Notes: generated by a model not told the origin, from the sequence alone. 64,000 nt of DNA from Providencia alcalifaciens (GCF_020271745.1 NZ_CP084296.1:3224001-3288000); one strand, 5' to 3'; positions 35,286-46,926 are shown, counted from the stretch's first letter. A program made the numbers and translations.

Positions 35286-35953
35286 TTTTTCAGTGTCCAA
35301 CTATCCATTTTTAACTTGATGACTTTATCCCCTTGCTTGAGCTCCATGTGGTTTGGCAGCATCGGCGAGGTTTTGGTATCGTAAGAGAGATAATCCAATT
35401 TCCATGTTTCGCCATTGATTTTAAACGTCACGGATTTGAGCAGGTGGTTGCTGTCGAGAGTGTATTCAGTGGCTCGCCCCGGTGAACCGACTAACCAAGC
35501 GGTGAGATCATCAATGGGGATATCCATACCTGTTAACTGATAAATTAATTCACTTGGCACATCACTCATGTGAGTTTGCCCATCTTTAGTGGTTAATTTG
35601 GCTAAATCAGGTTCTACACTGAGTTCCAGTTCACGCGAGCCTAATGGATTAGTCAGCAATAAACGGTATTTTTCTGGAGTATATTGCTGCCAGAAAAACT
35701 TCGCGTAAGTTTTGGTTTCTGTTCCGGTACCTTGACCCCCAATGTACACAAAGGAGCCGCGAGTTTGATAATCACGCAGTTCAATCACTTGTGATTGGTG
35801 GGCAGTCCACTGTGCATCTGTTGAAGATGAAGTGCCTTTCGTGGTGTCTTGAGAGGTAGTCACACAGGCAGTCAGCAGCAAGCAGGAAAGGGGCATTAAT
35901 CGCCAAAAGTTTCTGGCTGGGCGCATAAACGACAGAGCTGAAGAAAGTTGCAT
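35282..35953 (-). CDS. lolB: Outer membrane lipoprotein LolB
   Basis: 223 residues from ATG 35953. The signal peptide ends in the lipobox LLTAC, then a Ser/Thr linker and the LolB barrel: [37 protein letters not shown] and [20 protein letters not shown]. It receives lipoproteins from LolA and inserts them in the outer membrane. The N-terminal region before the lipobox is longer than in E. coli, so ATG 35926 is another possible start. Divergent from hemA. Confidence 0.93.
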
Positions 35954-36283
35954 ATCGGTTCTCAAAAGATAATTTTCAGGAATATTGCGCTAATCTGTAG
36001 TGGTTATCAATGAAAACATACTAAAAAATAGGGAATTTGCTTTCTGTGCCAAATAGCGGCATCCTTGATGCATCTCATTGATATTGATATCAGACAGTCC
36101 GATAATCAACGTAAATTTTGGTATGCATCATCTTTCTGATTGTTGATGATAGGCTACCCGTAGAAACAGACGCGTTAATCATCTACAATATACGAATATA
36201 AATCGCAGTAATGAGCTAGGTTGCTAGTATCATTCTGACAAATAAATTAGCAATGTGAGCAATGTGAGTAAGTCGTAAGCACA
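35954..36283. other. lolB-hemA divergent intergenic region
   Basis: 330 bases holding both promoters and the hemA leader. A near-palindrome TGATATTGATATCA lies at 36079-36092. The last 35 bases before hemA contain the RyhB-complementary segment (listed separately). No gene is seen. Confidence 0.5.
36249..36265 (+). promoter_or_regulatory. Candidate RyhB target site in the hemA mRNA leader
   Basis: AGCAATGTGAGCAATGT is identical to plus-strand 522-538, i.e. the exact complement of the RyhB core. It allows 17 uninterrupted Watson-Crick pairs ending 19 nt before the hemA AUG, next to the ribosome-binding region. The sequence is two copies of GCAATGTGA. Confidence 0.65.
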
Positions 36284-37546
36284 ATGACCCTATTAGCCTT
36301 AGGCATTAATCATAAAACGGCACCAGTGGCTTTGCGTGAGCAAGTCGCTTTTGGTCCTGAAAAAATCGACCACGCACTTGAGGAGTTACTGAAACAGCCT
36401 CAAGTGAGTGGCGGCGTTGTGCTGTCTACCTGTAACCGAACTGAACTGTATCTCAGCCTTGAATCCCAAGAAAAAGCGCAGGAACAGTTAACTAAATGGT
36501 TATGTGATTTTCACGGGATCACCGCCAAAGATCTCCAACCTAGCCTTTATTGGCACCAAGATGCGCGCGCAGTCAGCCATCTTATGCGTGTGGCCAGTGG
36601 GTTAGATTCGTTGGTTCTAGGTGAGCCGCAAATCCTCGGTCAAGTGAAAAAGGCGTTTGCGCTTTCGCAAGATACTCATTCTCTATCTAGCGAATTAGAG
36701 CGCTTATTCCAAAAATCGTTTTCCGTGGCTAAACGTGTGCGAACCGAAACTGATATCGGGGCGAATGCGGTTTCTGTCGCATTTGCAGCTTGTACGCTAG
36801 CAAGGCAAATTTTCGAATCACTCAAACATTTGAATATTTTGTTAGTCGGTGCAGGGGAAACCATCGAATTAGTGGCGCGTCATTTGCGTGAGCATGGCGT
36901 GCAAAAAATGATGATAGCTAACCGAACGCTAGAACGTGCCGAACTTCTCGCCAAAGAAGTGAACGCTCAAGTTATCTCATTAGCAGATATCGATAACCGT
37001 TTAGCTGAAGCGGATATTGTGATTAGTTCAACGGCTAGCCCATTGCCAATTATTGGTAAAGGGATGGTCGAGCGTGCAATGAAAGCACGCCGTAGTAAAC
37101 CTATGTTATTGATTGATATCGCAGTTCCTCGTGATATCGAGCAGGATGTAGAAAAACTCAGAGATGTTTATCTCTATACTGTTGATGATTTGGAATCCAT
37201 CATTGCCCAAAACTTGGCACAACGTAAAGCTGCCGCGGTTGAAGCGGAATTTATTGTTGAGCAAGAAAGCAGCCATTTTATGGATTGGTTGCGCTCACAA
37301 GCCGGAGTCTCTACAATTCGCGAATACAGAGAGCAGGCGGAAGCAATTCGGGCAAGCATGACCGAGAAAGCACTTGCAGCCATTGCCCAAGGTGCCAACC
37401 CTGAGCAAGTGATTATGCAGCTATCACAACAGTTAACCAACCGCCTGATCCACGCTCCGACTAAATCTTTGCAGCAAGCTGCGGGAAATGGGGATGTTGA
37501 GCGTCTAAATCTACTTAGGGACAGCTTAGGGCTGGACCATCAATAA
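36284..37546 (+). CDS. hemA: Glutamyl-tRNA reductase
   Basis: 420 residues, full length. The catalytic Cys50 is in [27 protein letters not shown] and the Rossmann loop [17 protein letters not shown] (~residues 185-200) follow, and the C-terminal dimerisation helix is intact. It reduces Glu-tRNA to glutamate-1-semialdehyde, the first committed and regulated step of haem synthesis. First gene of a run hemA-prfA-prmC-sirB1-kdsA-yhcC. The leader carries a perfect match to the RyhB core, suggesting repression under iron starvation. The ribosome site is weak. Confidence 0.97.
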   Translation: MTLLALGINHKTAPVALREQVAFGPEKIDHALEELLKQPQVSGGVVLSTCNRTELYLSLESQEKAQEQLTKWLCDFHGITAKDLQPSLYWHQDARAVSHLMRVASGLDSLVLGEPQILGQVKKAFALSQDTHSLSSELERLFQKSFSVAKRVRTETDIGANAVSVAFAACTLARQIFESLKHLNILLVGAGETIELVARHLREHGVQKMMIANRTLERAELLAKEVNAQVISLADIDNRLAEADIVISSTASPLPIIGKGMVERAMKARRSKPMLLIDIAVPRDIEQDVEKLRDVYLYTVDDLESIIAQNLAQRKAAAVEAEFIVEQESSHFMDWLRSQAGVSTIREYREQAEAIRASMTEKALAAIAQGANPEQVIMQLSQQLTNRLIHAPTKSLQQAAGNGDVERLNLLRDSLGLDHQ

Positions 37547-37577
37547 CCACTTTTTAATCATAGGTCTGATATAACGA

Positions 37578-38660
37578 ATGAAGCCTTCTATTGTCGCAAA
37601 ACTAGAAGCATTACAAGAACGCTACGAAGAAATTGAAGCGCACCTTGCTGATGCGGGTGTGATTGCTGATCAAGACCGTTTTCGTGCTTTATCAAAAGAA
37701 TATGCTCAGTTAACGGATGTCGCTAAGTGTTTTACTGCATGGCGTACTGTTCAGGATGATATCGAAACAGCGCAAATGCTGTTGGACGATCCTGAAATGA
37801 AAGAAATGGCTCAAGAAGAACTAAAAGAAGCCAAAGAGCGCAATGAAGAGCTGGAACAGCAATTACAGTTGTTGTTACTTCCAAAAGATCCTGATGATGA
37901 ATATAACTGCTTTGTGGAAATCCGCGCGGGTGCGGGTGGCGATGAAGCGGCAATTTTTGCGGGTGATTTATTCCGTATGTACAGCCGTTATGCGGAAAGT
38001 AACCGCTGGCGCGTTGAACTGATGAGCACCAGTGATGGTGAGCACGGTGGATACAAAGAAGTTATTGCAAAAATTTCGGGCGATAGTGTGTATGGTCGAT
38101 TGAAGTTTGAATCCGGCGGTCACCGCGTACAGCGTGTTCCTGAGACGGAATCACAAGGTCGTATTCATACCTCCGCATGTACTATTGCTATCTTACCTGA
38201 GCTGCCAGAAGCGGAATTACCGGAAATTAGCCCAGCGGATTTACGTATCGATACGTTCCGTTCATCGGGCGCGGGTGGTCAGCACGTTAACACCACCGAC
38301 TCTGCAATTCGTATTACCCACTTACCAACGGGAATTGTGGTTGAATGTCAGGATGAACGTTCACAACACAAAAACAAAGCGAAAGCGATGTCTGTGTTGG
38401 GTGCACGTATTCGCCAAGCTGAAATGGATAAACGCTATGCAGCGGAAGCCTCTGAACGCCGTAACTTATTAGGTTCCGGTGACCGTTCTGACCGTATTCG
38501 TACTTATAATTTCCCGCAAGGTCGAGTTACTGATCACCGTATCAACCTTACGCTGTACCGTTTGGACGAAGTGATGGAAGGCAAACTGGATACATTAATT
38601 CAGCCTATCATCAACGAATACCAAGCTGACCAGCTTTCTGCGTTATCTGAGCAGGACTAA
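37578..38660 (+). CDS. prfA: Peptide chain release factor 1
   Basis: 360 residues. GGQ motif in [16 protein letters not shown] (~residue 234), stop-codon-reading PxT motif as PET in [11 protein letters not shown], and an intact N-terminal helical domain. It reads UAG and UAA. Its stop overlaps prmC by one base (TAATG), coupling it to the enzyme that methylates its GGQ glutamine. Confidence 0.97.
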   Translation: MKPSIVAKLEALQERYEEIEAHLADAGVIADQDRFRALSKEYAQLTDVAKCFTAWRTVQDDIETAQMLLDDPEMKEMAQEELKEAKERNEELEQQLQLLLLPKDPDDEYNCFVEIRAGAGGDEAAIFAGDLFRMYSRYAESNRWRVELMSTSDGEHGGYKEVIAKISGDSVYGRLKFESGGHRVQRVPETESQGRIHTSACTIAILPELPEAELPEISPADLRIDTFRSSGAGGQHVNTTDSAIRITHLPTGIVVECQDERSQHKNKAKAMSVLGARIRQAEMDKRYAAEASERRNLLGSGDRSDRIRTYNFPQGRVTDHRINLTLYRLDEVMEGKLDTLIQPIINEYQADQLSALSEQD

Positions 38661-39493
38661 TGCGTTATAGCGAATGGTTACAGCAGGCAGTCGTTAGACT
38701 GTCTGCCAGTGATAGCGCTAAACGAGATGCGCAGATCCTGTTGCAGCATACCACAGGGCGCAGCCGTACCTATATCCTCGCTTTCGATGAAACCGAACTG
38801 ACCCCTCATGAACAGCAGCAATTAGAGGGGTTATTAGCCCGCCGTGAACAAGGGGAGCCGATTGCCTACATTGTGGGTGAACGTGAATTCTGGTCACTGC
38901 CACTGTATGTATCACCCGCAACCTTGATCCCTCGTCCAGATACCGAATGCCTTGTTGAGCAAGCGTTAGCGCGCCTTCCTCAAGAAGCGTCTCGTATTTT
39001 GGATCTTGGCACAGGAACGGGGGCTATTGGGCTAGCTTTGGCGTCAGAGTTACCAAATAGTCACGTAATAGGCGTGGATTTTAACCCCGATGCGGTAGTG
39101 TTAGCGCAACGAAATCAACAACGCTTAGCCATTTCAAATATTCAATTTTCACAAAGTGATTGGTTTACTTCACTACCAAATGAACTATTTGATATGATTG
39201 TGAGTAATCCGCCTTATATTGATGAAAGTGATGTTCACTTGAGCCAAGGTGATGTGCGTTTTGAGCCATCAACGGCGTTGATTGCTGATAATCAAGGTTT
39301 TTCTGATTTAGCACACATTATTGCCACATCAAAACAATACCTAAAACAACAAGGGTGGCTGCTGCTTGAGCATGGTTGGCAGCAAGGTTTAACTGTGCGA
39401 GAGCTATTGAATGAAAATGGGTACACCAATGTCGAGACCTGTCTGGATTATGGTGGTAAAGAGCGAATTTCCCTTGGTCAATGGAATGGTTAA
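38660..39493 (+). CDS. prmC: Release factor glutamine methyltransferase
   Basis: 277 residues. SAM-binding ILDLGTGTGAIGLALA (~residues 113-128) and the catalytic NPPY in IVSNPPYIDESD. N-terminal helical substrate domain with FWSLPLYVSPATLIPRPDTE. It methylates the GGQ Gln of RF1 and RF2. Overlaps prfA by one base. The ychQ/sirB2 gene found next in E. coli is absent. Confidence 0.96.
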   Translation: MRYSEWLQQAVVRLSASDSAKRDAQILLQHTTGRSRTYILAFDETELTPHEQQQLEGLLARREQGEPIAYIVGEREFWSLPLYVSPATLIPRPDTECLVEQALARLPQEASRILDLGTGTGAIGLALASELPNSHVIGVDFNPDAVVLAQRNQQRLAISNIQFSQSDWFTSLPNELFDMIVSNPPYIDESDVHLSQGDVRFEPSTALIADNQGFSDLAHIIATSKQYLKQQGWLLLEHGWQQGLTVRELLNENGYTNVETCLDYGGKERISLGQWNG

Positions 39494-39517
39494 GCGGGCA
39501 ATTGCAGTGGAATTGTA

Positions 39518-40327
39518 ATGAAAACAATAGCAAATATTGAGTTTAATCAGCTACCGTTAAGTGAAGGCATTATGATGGTTTCTAACATCATTCGAGCCGA
39601 TTTTCCCTTTATGCAGGTACAAACGCAATTAGATAATTTCGTCGCTAAAGCGCGTGAAGCAATGGATTTGACTGCTGATAACCAGTCAAAGATAGAGCAG
39701 CTGATTGCACTGTTTTATGGTGAGTGGAAATTTGGTGCGGCGAACGGTGTTTACGCACTATCTGATATGCTGTGGTTGGATAAAGTTTTAGCCTCTAAGC
39801 AAGGCACGCCAGTCTCTCTTGGCTCAATTTTTTTATTTATTGCTGAGCAGCTCGATTTAGAGATTGAAGCTGCAATTTTTCCGACTCAATTACTTTTTGT
39901 CTCGACAAAACGCGATGATTCCCAGTGGTTTATTAACCCAGTTAGCGGCGAAACCTTATCACAACACACATTAACTATGTGGCTAAAAGGGACCGTTGAT
40001 CCATACTCCGAATTTACCTTTGATGAATTGGATGTGGCTGAACATAGCATTATTGTTCGCAAAATTTTCGACACGTTAAAAGCGGCGCTGATGGAAGAGA
40101 AAAAAATGGAGATGGCATTAAAAGTCTGTGAAACATTGCTGATCCTCGATCCTGAAGACCCATATGAAATTCGCGACCGAGGACTTATCCTCGCGCACTT
40201 AGATTGTAATCATGTGGCGCTGAGTGACCTTAACTATTTTGTTGAGCACTGTCCAGAAGACCCTGTGTCGGAAATGATTAAAATTCAAATTTATTCGCTG
40301 GATAATCTTCCAGTTGTACTGCATTGA
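39518..40327 (+). CDS. sirB1: SirB1 family protein (YchA), transglutaminase-like with TPR tail
   Basis: 269 residues. N-terminal part (~residues 40-160) is the SirB1 transglutaminase-like fold (GVYALSDMLWLDKVLASKQGTPVSLGSIFLFIAEQL, with LQFVS-like strands after), but a classical Cys-His-Asp triad is not obvious. A C-terminal TPR-like region (ALKVCETLLILDPEDPYEIRDRGLILAHL) follows. Function unknown; widely conserved between prmC and kdsA, as here. Confidence 0.9.
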   Translation: MKTIANIEFNQLPLSEGIMMVSNIIRADFPFMQVQTQLDNFVAKAREAMDLTADNQSKIEQLIALFYGEWKFGAANGVYALSDMLWLDKVLASKQGTPVSLGSIFLFIAEQLDLEIEAAIFPTQLLFVSTKRDDSQWFINPVSGETLSQHTLTMWLKGTVDPYSEFTFDELDVAEHSIIVRKIFDTLKAALMEEKKMEMALKVCETLLILDPEDPYEIRDRGLILAHLDCNHVALSDLNYFVEHCPEDPVSEMIKIQIYSLDNLPVVLH

Positions 40328-40331
40328 TTAA

Positions 40332-41225
<894 letters not shown>

Positions 41226-41237
41226 TCATCGTTTCAA

Positions 41238-42140
41238 ATGCAATTAAATGATGTTGTTTCCATGTTCGGCGCTGATCTTCAGCGCCGATATGGTGAAAAA
41301 ATTCATAAAGTCACCTTACATGGTGGCTTTAGCTGCCCAAACCGTGATGGCACGTTGGGGCGAGGTGGCTGCACGTTTTGTAATGTGTCATCCTTCAGTG
41401 ATGAAAAACAGTCAGAACAACCCATTACCCTCCAAATCCAACAACAAATTTCCCGAATCTCTCGCGCTAATCGCTATCTGGCGTATTTTCAAGCCTATAC
41501 CAGTACTTACGACGAAGTACACCGCTTAAAACAGCTGTATGAAGAAGCGTTACAACAGGCCGATATGGTTGGTCTATGTGTAGGCACTCGCCCTGATTGC
41601 GTGCCTGAAGCGGTATTATCTTTACTGGCGGATTATCGTCAACAAGGCTATGAAATTTGGTTAGAACTCGGCTTACAAACCGCTCATGACAAAACATTGC
41701 ATCGCATCAATCGCGGTCATGACTTTGCCGCTTATCAAGTGACTACCCAAAAAGCCCGTGCGCTAGGACTCAAGGTTTGTACCCATTTGATTTGCGGTCT
41801 GCCAAACGAAAATGCAGCAATGAATATGCAGACATTAGAGGCGGTTTTGGCGTGTGGCACGGATGGTATTAAGCTGCACCCGTTGCATATTGTTGAAGGT
41901 AGCATTATGGCAAAAAGTTGGCGGGCAGGCCGCTTAGAAACCCTATCTTTAGAAGAATATACTGCAACTGCGGGTGAGATGATCCGCCATACGCCAATCG
42001 ATATTTTGTACCATCGTATCAGTGCCAGTGCGAGAAAACCGACACTATTAGCGCCACAATGGTGTGAAAACCGTTGGGTAGGCATGAACAGTTTGTACCA
42101 GTATTTGCTCGCTAATGGTGGGCAAGGCTCCGCGTTATAG
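41238..42140 (+). CDS. yhcC: YhcC-type radical SAM protein (TIGR01212 family)
   Basis: 300 residues. The radical SAM cluster Cys are in SCPNRDGTLGRGGCTFCN (~residues 32-49), with the longer first spacing characteristic of the TIGR01212/YhcC group. Further features are YFQAYTSTY, CVGTRPDCVP and ELGLQTAHDKTL. The reaction is not firmly established. It starts 12 bp after kdsA and probably shares its transcript; in E. coli yhcC is elsewhere. Confidence 0.88.
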   Translation: MQLNDVVSMFGADLQRRYGEKIHKVTLHGGFSCPNRDGTLGRGGCTFCNVSSFSDEKQSEQPITLQIQQQISRISRANRYLAYFQAYTSTYDEVHRLKQLYEEALQQADMVGLCVGTRPDCVPEAVLSLLADYRQQGYEIWLELGLQTAHDKTLHRINRGHDFAAYQVTTQKARALGLKVCTHLICGLPNENAAMNMQTLEAVLACGTDGIKLHPLHIVEGSIMAKSWRAGRLETLSLEEYTATAGEMIRHTPIDILYHRISASARKPTLLAPQWCENRWVGMNSLYQYLLANGGQGSAL

Positions 42141-42212
42141 CGTCTCAAGAACCGTTTTAAAAGTATCGTTTATTCATATGTATTAACTTTTATAAATAAT
42201 AATAAGGCACCT

Positions 42213-42965
42213 ATGTACCCAATCCTCTCTGCTATTAAAAATACCAGCCGCCAGTTTTGCTTAGGCGTGGTGGGCTTTATGTTCTCACTACATGCAATGG
42301 CGCAATACGATATTACGCCTGAAGATAAGAAAATATTTGAGCAAACCAAAACGGCGGCTCAAAACAATGACGCTAAAGCGCAATATGAATTAGCTGGAAT
42401 GTATTTGTCGGGAATTGGTGTATTGCAAAACCAAAACAATGCTAAGTTATGGGCAGAAAAATCAGCACAAGCTGGCAATGCAGATGCATATTCATTATTG
42501 GCGGATATTACGTTAATTAGTGGAGACAGGGCGTTTACTGAGGAGTTTGTCAAAGCCCGTGAGTATGCAACTAAAGCCGTTGCTGGTGGGAGTATTCGAG
42601 GGAAGATAAGTTTAGCTGAAACGTTGATTACTCCTGAGTCGGGTGACGTTGATTACCCGCGCGCTATTACGCTACTTGAGGAAGTTAGTGCGTTAAATGA
42701 CAAAGAGTATTTTAATGCACCTTTATGGTTAGGCATCATTTATTATGATGGTAATGGGGTGCCGCAAGATGAGAAAAAAGCCTTGGAATGGTTTGCGAAA
42801 GCCGATGCATTAACCTTCGCTGGCTTTGCAGAAGGTATGGCTTCATTTCAATTTAATGATGGTAACAATGGTGCCGTCAGAGATGACGAGCAGAAAGCGA
42901 CAAAACTCCGCGCAATGGCTTGTGAATTAGGTAAAACCGAAGGTAACGAAATGTACTGCTACTGA
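42213..42965 (+). CDS. Secreted Sel1-like repeat protein
   Basis: 250 residues with a signal peptide (cleavage near AMA-QY, ~residue 32). Sel1-type repeats are visible: AQYELAGMYLSGIGVLQNQ-NAKLWAEKSAQAGNADA (~50-85), AREYATKAVAGGSIRGKISLAE, and PLWLGIIYYDGNGVPQDEKKALEWFAKA (~175-202). Such solenoids bind proteins or peptides in the periplasm. No specific partner can be named. An AAGG site precedes the ATG. A convergent terminator separates it from dauA. Confidence 0.82.
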   Translation: MYPILSAIKNTSRQFCLGVVGFMFSLHAMAQYDITPEDKKIFEQTKTAAQNNDAKAQYELAGMYLSGIGVLQNQNNAKLWAEKSAQAGNADAYSLLADITLISGDRAFTEEFVKAREYATKAVAGGSIRGKISLAETLITPESGDVDYPRAITLLEEVSALNDKEYFNAPLWLGIIYYDGNGVPQDEKKALEWFAKADALTFAGFAEGMASFQFNDGNNGAVRDDEQKATKLRAMACELGKTEGNEMYCY

Positions 42966-42988
42966 TTTTTAGCGTACATGATGGAATT

Positions 42989-43025
42989 AAAAATGCCGCC
43001 CTTGTTCAGTAAGTGCAGCATTTTT
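42989..43025. terminator. Bidirectional terminator between Sel1 gene and dauA
   Basis: AAAAATGC(c)GC / GC(a)GCATTTTT with one mismatch, between convergent stops. Confidence 0.6.
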
Positions 43026-43060
43026 ATTGTCAGCGTTAATCTAATAACACGGTAGCGCTG

Positions 43061-44776
43061 TTATGATTTAAGCTGCTTTTTATTTTCCTGAATCTGATGA
43101 ACCTCTTCCAATGCACTTTTCAGTGAATTTTGGAAGCTGAGCACACCATCAATCGGACGAACATTGGCACGGGCTAATGTTTTCAGTGGTTGGAATGGAA
43201 TGTCACACACAATAATGTGGGTGTCTTTACGAACGATATCAATAAATTTATGGAAGGCTTCTAGTCCCCCAGCATCAAATACCGGTACAGCATCCCACTG
43301 CATCACAATCGTTTCATAACCGTGACTTTTTACCCGCAGCTCATCAAAAATACGCTCTGCGGCGGCAAAGAACAGGGGACCATTCACTCGCACAACCAGT
43401 AGGCTTTTATCTTCTTGAGTCTCTGGTAACTGAGTCACGCGTGTCATGTTGGCAATTCGGCGCATAAACAGCAGTGATGCGATAACAATCCCGACAGTGA
43501 TAGCAATAACCATGTCGAATAGGACAGTCAATGACATACACAGCAGTAAAACAATAATGTCATCTTTTGGCGCGCGGCGGATCAACGTAAACACTTTGCC
43601 AGCGGCGCTCATATTCCACGCCACAATCAGCAGCAGTGAGGACATAGCAGCGAGCGGTAAATAGGAGAGCAACGGCGCTAAAATAAGCAGGGTCAGCAAC
43701 ACTAAGATAGAGTGCACAATGGCAGAAATAGGGGATGTTGCACCCGCGCGGACGTTTGCAGCCGAACGGGCAATCGCCGCAGTCGCGGTGATCCCACCAA
43801 AGAATGGAGCAGCAATATTCCCTAACCCTTGACCAATAAGTTCACTGTTAGAATGGTGTTTTTTCCCCGTCATGTTATCGAGCACGACGGCACACAATAG
43901 GGATTCAATTGCACCAAGAACAGCCATCGACAAAGCGGCAGGCATCAGTGCGGTGATCATCGACCAACTGATTGGTGCACTACCTGGTAACTCCCAAGGC
44001 AATATAAACTGCGGCAAAATAGGTGGAATACCGTTACCTTGGGTTCCATCCGGTAATAAATAGCTAAATTTAGAACCGATAGTTTCCACATGAATATCAA
44101 ACAGGGTTAGCAACCACATGATCAGGGTGCCGACAATAATTGCAGGCAAGTGTCCCGGTAGGCGAACTTTGAGTTTAGGCCAGAAAATTAGCACCAATAA
44201 AGTTGCAAGCCCAATCAAGGTATCACTGTATTGCAAGGTTGGAAATGCCTTAGTCAGCGCAATCACTTTGTCGACATAGTTTTCAGGGACATGCTCCATA
44301 TGCAGACCAAAAAAATCTTTGATTTGCATGGTGGCAATCGTAATCGCAATCCCTGATGTAAAGCCAAGAGTGACGGACACGGGAATGTATTCGATAAACT
44401 TACCGAAGCGAGCAAAGCCCATCGCCAGTAAGATAATCCCTGACATTAATGTCGCGACTAATAAGCCACTGAGCCCATATTGTTGAGATACGGGGTATAA
44501 GATAACCACAAAGGCCGCAGTTGGCCCAGAAACGCTGTAACGGGAACCCCCCGAAATTGCAATGACAATCCCCGCAATAGCTGCGGTATAAAGACCATAT
44601 TGAGGTGGAACACCACTGGCTATAGCGAGTGCCATAGCCAGTGGAATTGCAATAATCCCAACGGTAATGCCCGCAATTAAATCCTTCATAAAGCGGGATA
44701 CGGTGTATTTCTCTTTCCAACAGGAATCAATCAATGCGCTAAAAGGGCGCAATCTATTAATATTTTTTGTACTCAT
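43061..44776 (-). CDS. dauA: SulP-family C4-dicarboxylate transporter DauA
   Basis: 571 residues. The SulP membrane domain (~residues 30-430) includes [24 protein letters not shown] and [24 protein letters not shown]; a C-terminal cytoplasmic STAS domain (~450-555) has [18 protein letters not shown]. Close in sequence and length to E. coli DauA (YchM), an aerobic succinate/dicarboxylate transporter. In E. coli it lies beside prs; here it is about 9 kb away, downstream of and convergent with the kdsA run. The gap after its start (44777-45058) is AT-rich with nothing recognised. Confidence 0.92.
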   Translation of the reverse strand: MSTKNINRLRPFSALIDSCWKEKYTVSRFMKDLIAGITVGIIAIPLAMALAIASGVPPQYGLYTAAIAGIVIAISGGSRYSVSGPTAAFVVILYPVSQQYGLSGLLVATLMSGIILLAMGFARFGKFIEYIPVSVTLGFTSGIAITIATMQIKDFFGLHMEHVPENYVDKVIALTKAFPTLQYSDTLIGLATLLVLIFWPKLKVRLPGHLPAIIVGTLIMWLLTLFDIHVETIGSKFSYLLPDGTQGNGIPPILPQFILPWELPGSAPISWSMITALMPAALSMAVLGAIESLLCAVVLDNMTGKKHHSNSELIGQGLGNIAAPFFGGITATAAIARSAANVRAGATSPISAIVHSILVLLTLLILAPLLSYLPLAAMSSLLLIVAWNMSAAGKVFTLIRRAPKDDIIVLLLCMSLTVLFDMVIAITVGIVIASLLFMRRIANMTRVTQLPETQEDKSLLVVRVNGPLFFAAAERIFDELRVKSHGYETIVMQWDAVPVFDAGGLEAFHKFIDIVRKDTHIIVCDIPFQPLKTLARANVRPIDGVLSFQNSLKSALEEVHQIQENKKQLKS

Positions 44777-45058
44777 TAAAAAACCCTACCAGAATAACAG
44801 GGTGAAAAATAAACGAAATGAAGATATGAGGATACGCCTAACTGAATCAAAAAAATGTGTTATTTATCAATGAAACTACAATTATCATAACGTTTTCAGT
44901 ATTAAAAGTAAAAAAGCGTTATTTACTCCGTTAAATATCATTAAACGTATTTAAAATAATTATTAACTATCGATTTGCTATTTTAAACAGCGATTTAAAA
45001 GGTGTGATAATTAATTAATAGTAAATTTACCGCTTATTTAAATATCATTCAAAATGAA

Positions 45059-45472
45059 CTAAAAAATAAGCGAAAATAATAACCATCCCCACAAGAGAGC
45101 TACGCAATAACTGGCACGCTGAAATAATTTACGAGTACCTTCCCAACGACTTTCCATGCTTCGGTTTTCCCTATTTGGATTCGCTGAGGACAGAGGAAAT
45201 AGGAGCTCAAGGGCCTCATCGAAGGCTTGGGTATCGCCCTGACGATAAATCAGCGTGAAGAAATGGTGGTCGAGCCATAGGCGGAAAATAACGTATTGGC
45301 TGACAAAAAATAGCCCAACACTGACAGCTAAGCTAAAGGGTGATATCGCACCATTAAACAGTAGGGCGAATTGCCCCAATAACGCGAGGATGGCACCTAT
45401 GGCAAAATAGCGCCAACTTGCGGTGAATACCACAATCACATCTCCTTGGTTTTTATCCATCAGTGAACTCAT
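45059..45472 (-). CDS. Membrane protein of unknown function in the ynb-like cluster
   Basis: 137 residues. Two hydrophobic segments (~20-40 and ~45-65) are followed by a cytoplasm-like region (RLWLDHHFFTLIYRQGDTQAFDEALELLF) and a hydrophobic C-terminus (YCVALLWGWLLFSLIF). Its start overlaps the phosphatase gene stop by four bases (ATGA), so it belongs to that operon. It has no counterpart in the E. coli ynbABCD cluster that I know of. Function unknown. Confidence 0.75.
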   Translation of the reverse strand: MSSLMDKNQGDVIVVFTASWRYFAIGAILALLGQFALLFNGAISPFSLAVSVGLFFVSQYVIFRLWLDHHFFTLIYRQGDTQAFDEALELLFPLSSANPNRENRSMESRWEGTRKLFQRASYCVALLWGWLLFSLIF

Positions 45473-46809
45473 TGGTGTGTTCTCCGTACATGAAATTGCT
45501 GATACCAGTGATGTAACTGCTCAACAGTCGCTGAATTTAAAATAACCTGAGGGCGAACTTGTTCCACATGGGCGATTGCCTCATCGATATTTTTCGCCAT
45601 GTTTTGATGTACCATCCAAGCCACAGCCACTGTTGCACTACGGGAATAACCTAACTTGCAGTGAACATACACCGAGCCGCTTTGGGCGAGTCTGTCCATA
45701 GTCGTAACGGCTTTCTCAATATCCTCGGGACTTAGAGGTAACAAATCAATCTGAGGCTGGCTACAATAATTTTTACCTTGGCTGTAGTTATTGCGAGGCC
45801 ACTCGCAAGTCATATCGAGAACGGCTTGAGTTTGCAGCGGATATAACGGGCGTCCTCCCAAAACAATTTTCTCGTTCACAATACTGGGTTGCTGGCAGTG
45901 CTTGGCATAGTAATGATAGGTACCCCAAGCAATTAGGCGATAAGGAAGTAAAACTAATGTGGCAGAAGGAGAAACGTGCCCAGAGACTGTTTTCTGGAAT
46001 ACCGAAGCACCAGCACCTAAATAGCCTAGTGTGACCAAAGTTAGGGCGATTGCCGGCCATAGAAGCCACCATGCTGCACCTTGTACGAGAAAGGCGAGAG
46101 CAAAGCAGGCGATAGCGCCAACCCCATAGTTTTTTGCTATTTTTAGGCTACGGGGGCTACCGGTATAGCGCCATTGCCAGCGAGTGTTAATGGGTAACAA
46201 GTAGCTGATGATGACACCAACGGCGAAGCCAGTGATCACGTCGATAAAATGGTGCTGCCATGTGGTGAGAACAGAGATCAAAATAAGGATTGACCAAGTG
46301 TGTAGTACCCAGCGCCATTGGGTTGGAGTATGCGCCCTGAAACGTAACCACAGTAACCACAGTAAAATAATATGCAGAGAAGGAGCTTGGTTATAGGGTA
46401 AGTCAAACAGCTCTAAGCTATCAAACATCCAGCCGAATGCTCCATTGGTTTCAGGGCGAGGAAAGCTGAATTTAAGTGGAAAAAGTAAAAAACCAGCACA
46501 GGCGATCAGTGAAGCCGCCACTAAGCGCAAACCATGGATACACTGCTCACGGCGGGTGACACAAATAAACAAGGAAAGCCCATAGAACAGGTCAATGCTC
46601 CAATAGGGAATAATGGTCCATGGCAAAAATGGAATATGTGTTTCCCATCCGTATACATAAGAAGGCACATTGGGCAGTGTCGCAGTGTAATTATTGACTT
46701 GTCCATAGGTTAAAAAGAAAAAAGGGGCTAAGAATAGCAACCAAAATAACCCATACAGCCAAATCTGGCGTCGTGATGTCGGGCGCGTATCTTGGGCTAA
46801 ATGGAGCAT
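45469..46809 (-). CDS. ynbD: YnbD-like PAP2 phosphatase fused to dual-specificity phosphatase
   Basis: 446 residues from ATG 46809 (AGGAACC upstream). N-terminal membrane PAP2 region with FPRPETNG, APSLHI (~residue 150) and WQHHFIDVITG (~190); C-terminal dual-specificity/tyrosine phosphatase domain with the signature HCKLGYSRSA (~residue 398), i.e. HCx5R. Both active sites look intact. The fusion is that of E. coli YnbD, likely a phosphatidylglycerol-phosphate or lipid phosphatase plus a second phosphatase. A hairpin lies between it and ynbC. Confidence 0.88.
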   Translation of the reverse strand: MLHLAQDTRPTSRRQIWLYGLFWLLFLAPFFFLTYGQVNNYTATLPNVPSYVYGWETHIPFLPWTIIPYWSIDLFYGLSLFICVTRREQCIHGLRLVAASLIACAGFLLFPLKFSFPRPETNGAFGWMFDSLELFDLPYNQAPSLHIILLWLLWLRFRAHTPTQWRWVLHTWSILILISVLTTWQHHFIDVITGFAVGVIISYLLPINTRWQWRYTGSPRSLKIAKNYGVGAIACFALAFLVQGAAWWLLWPAIALTLVTLGYLGAGASVFQKTVSGHVSPSATLVLLPYRLIAWGTYHYYAKHCQQPSIVNEKIVLGGRPLYPLQTQAVLDMTCEWPRNNYSQGKNYCSQPQIDLLPLSPEDIEKAVTTMDRLAQSGSVYVHCKLGYSRSATVAVAWMVHQNMAKNIDEAIAHVEQVRPQVILNSATVEQLHHWYQQFHVRRTHQ

Positions 46810-46926
46810 GGGGTCGGTTCCTATCCTTAATAATCGTATATTGATGCACTGAAGGTGCACCAGTAAGTTATTGGCAAGCCAAGTGAGCCATTTGCAGGCT
46901 AAAGTTAAATGATAGCCGGGCAGGTA

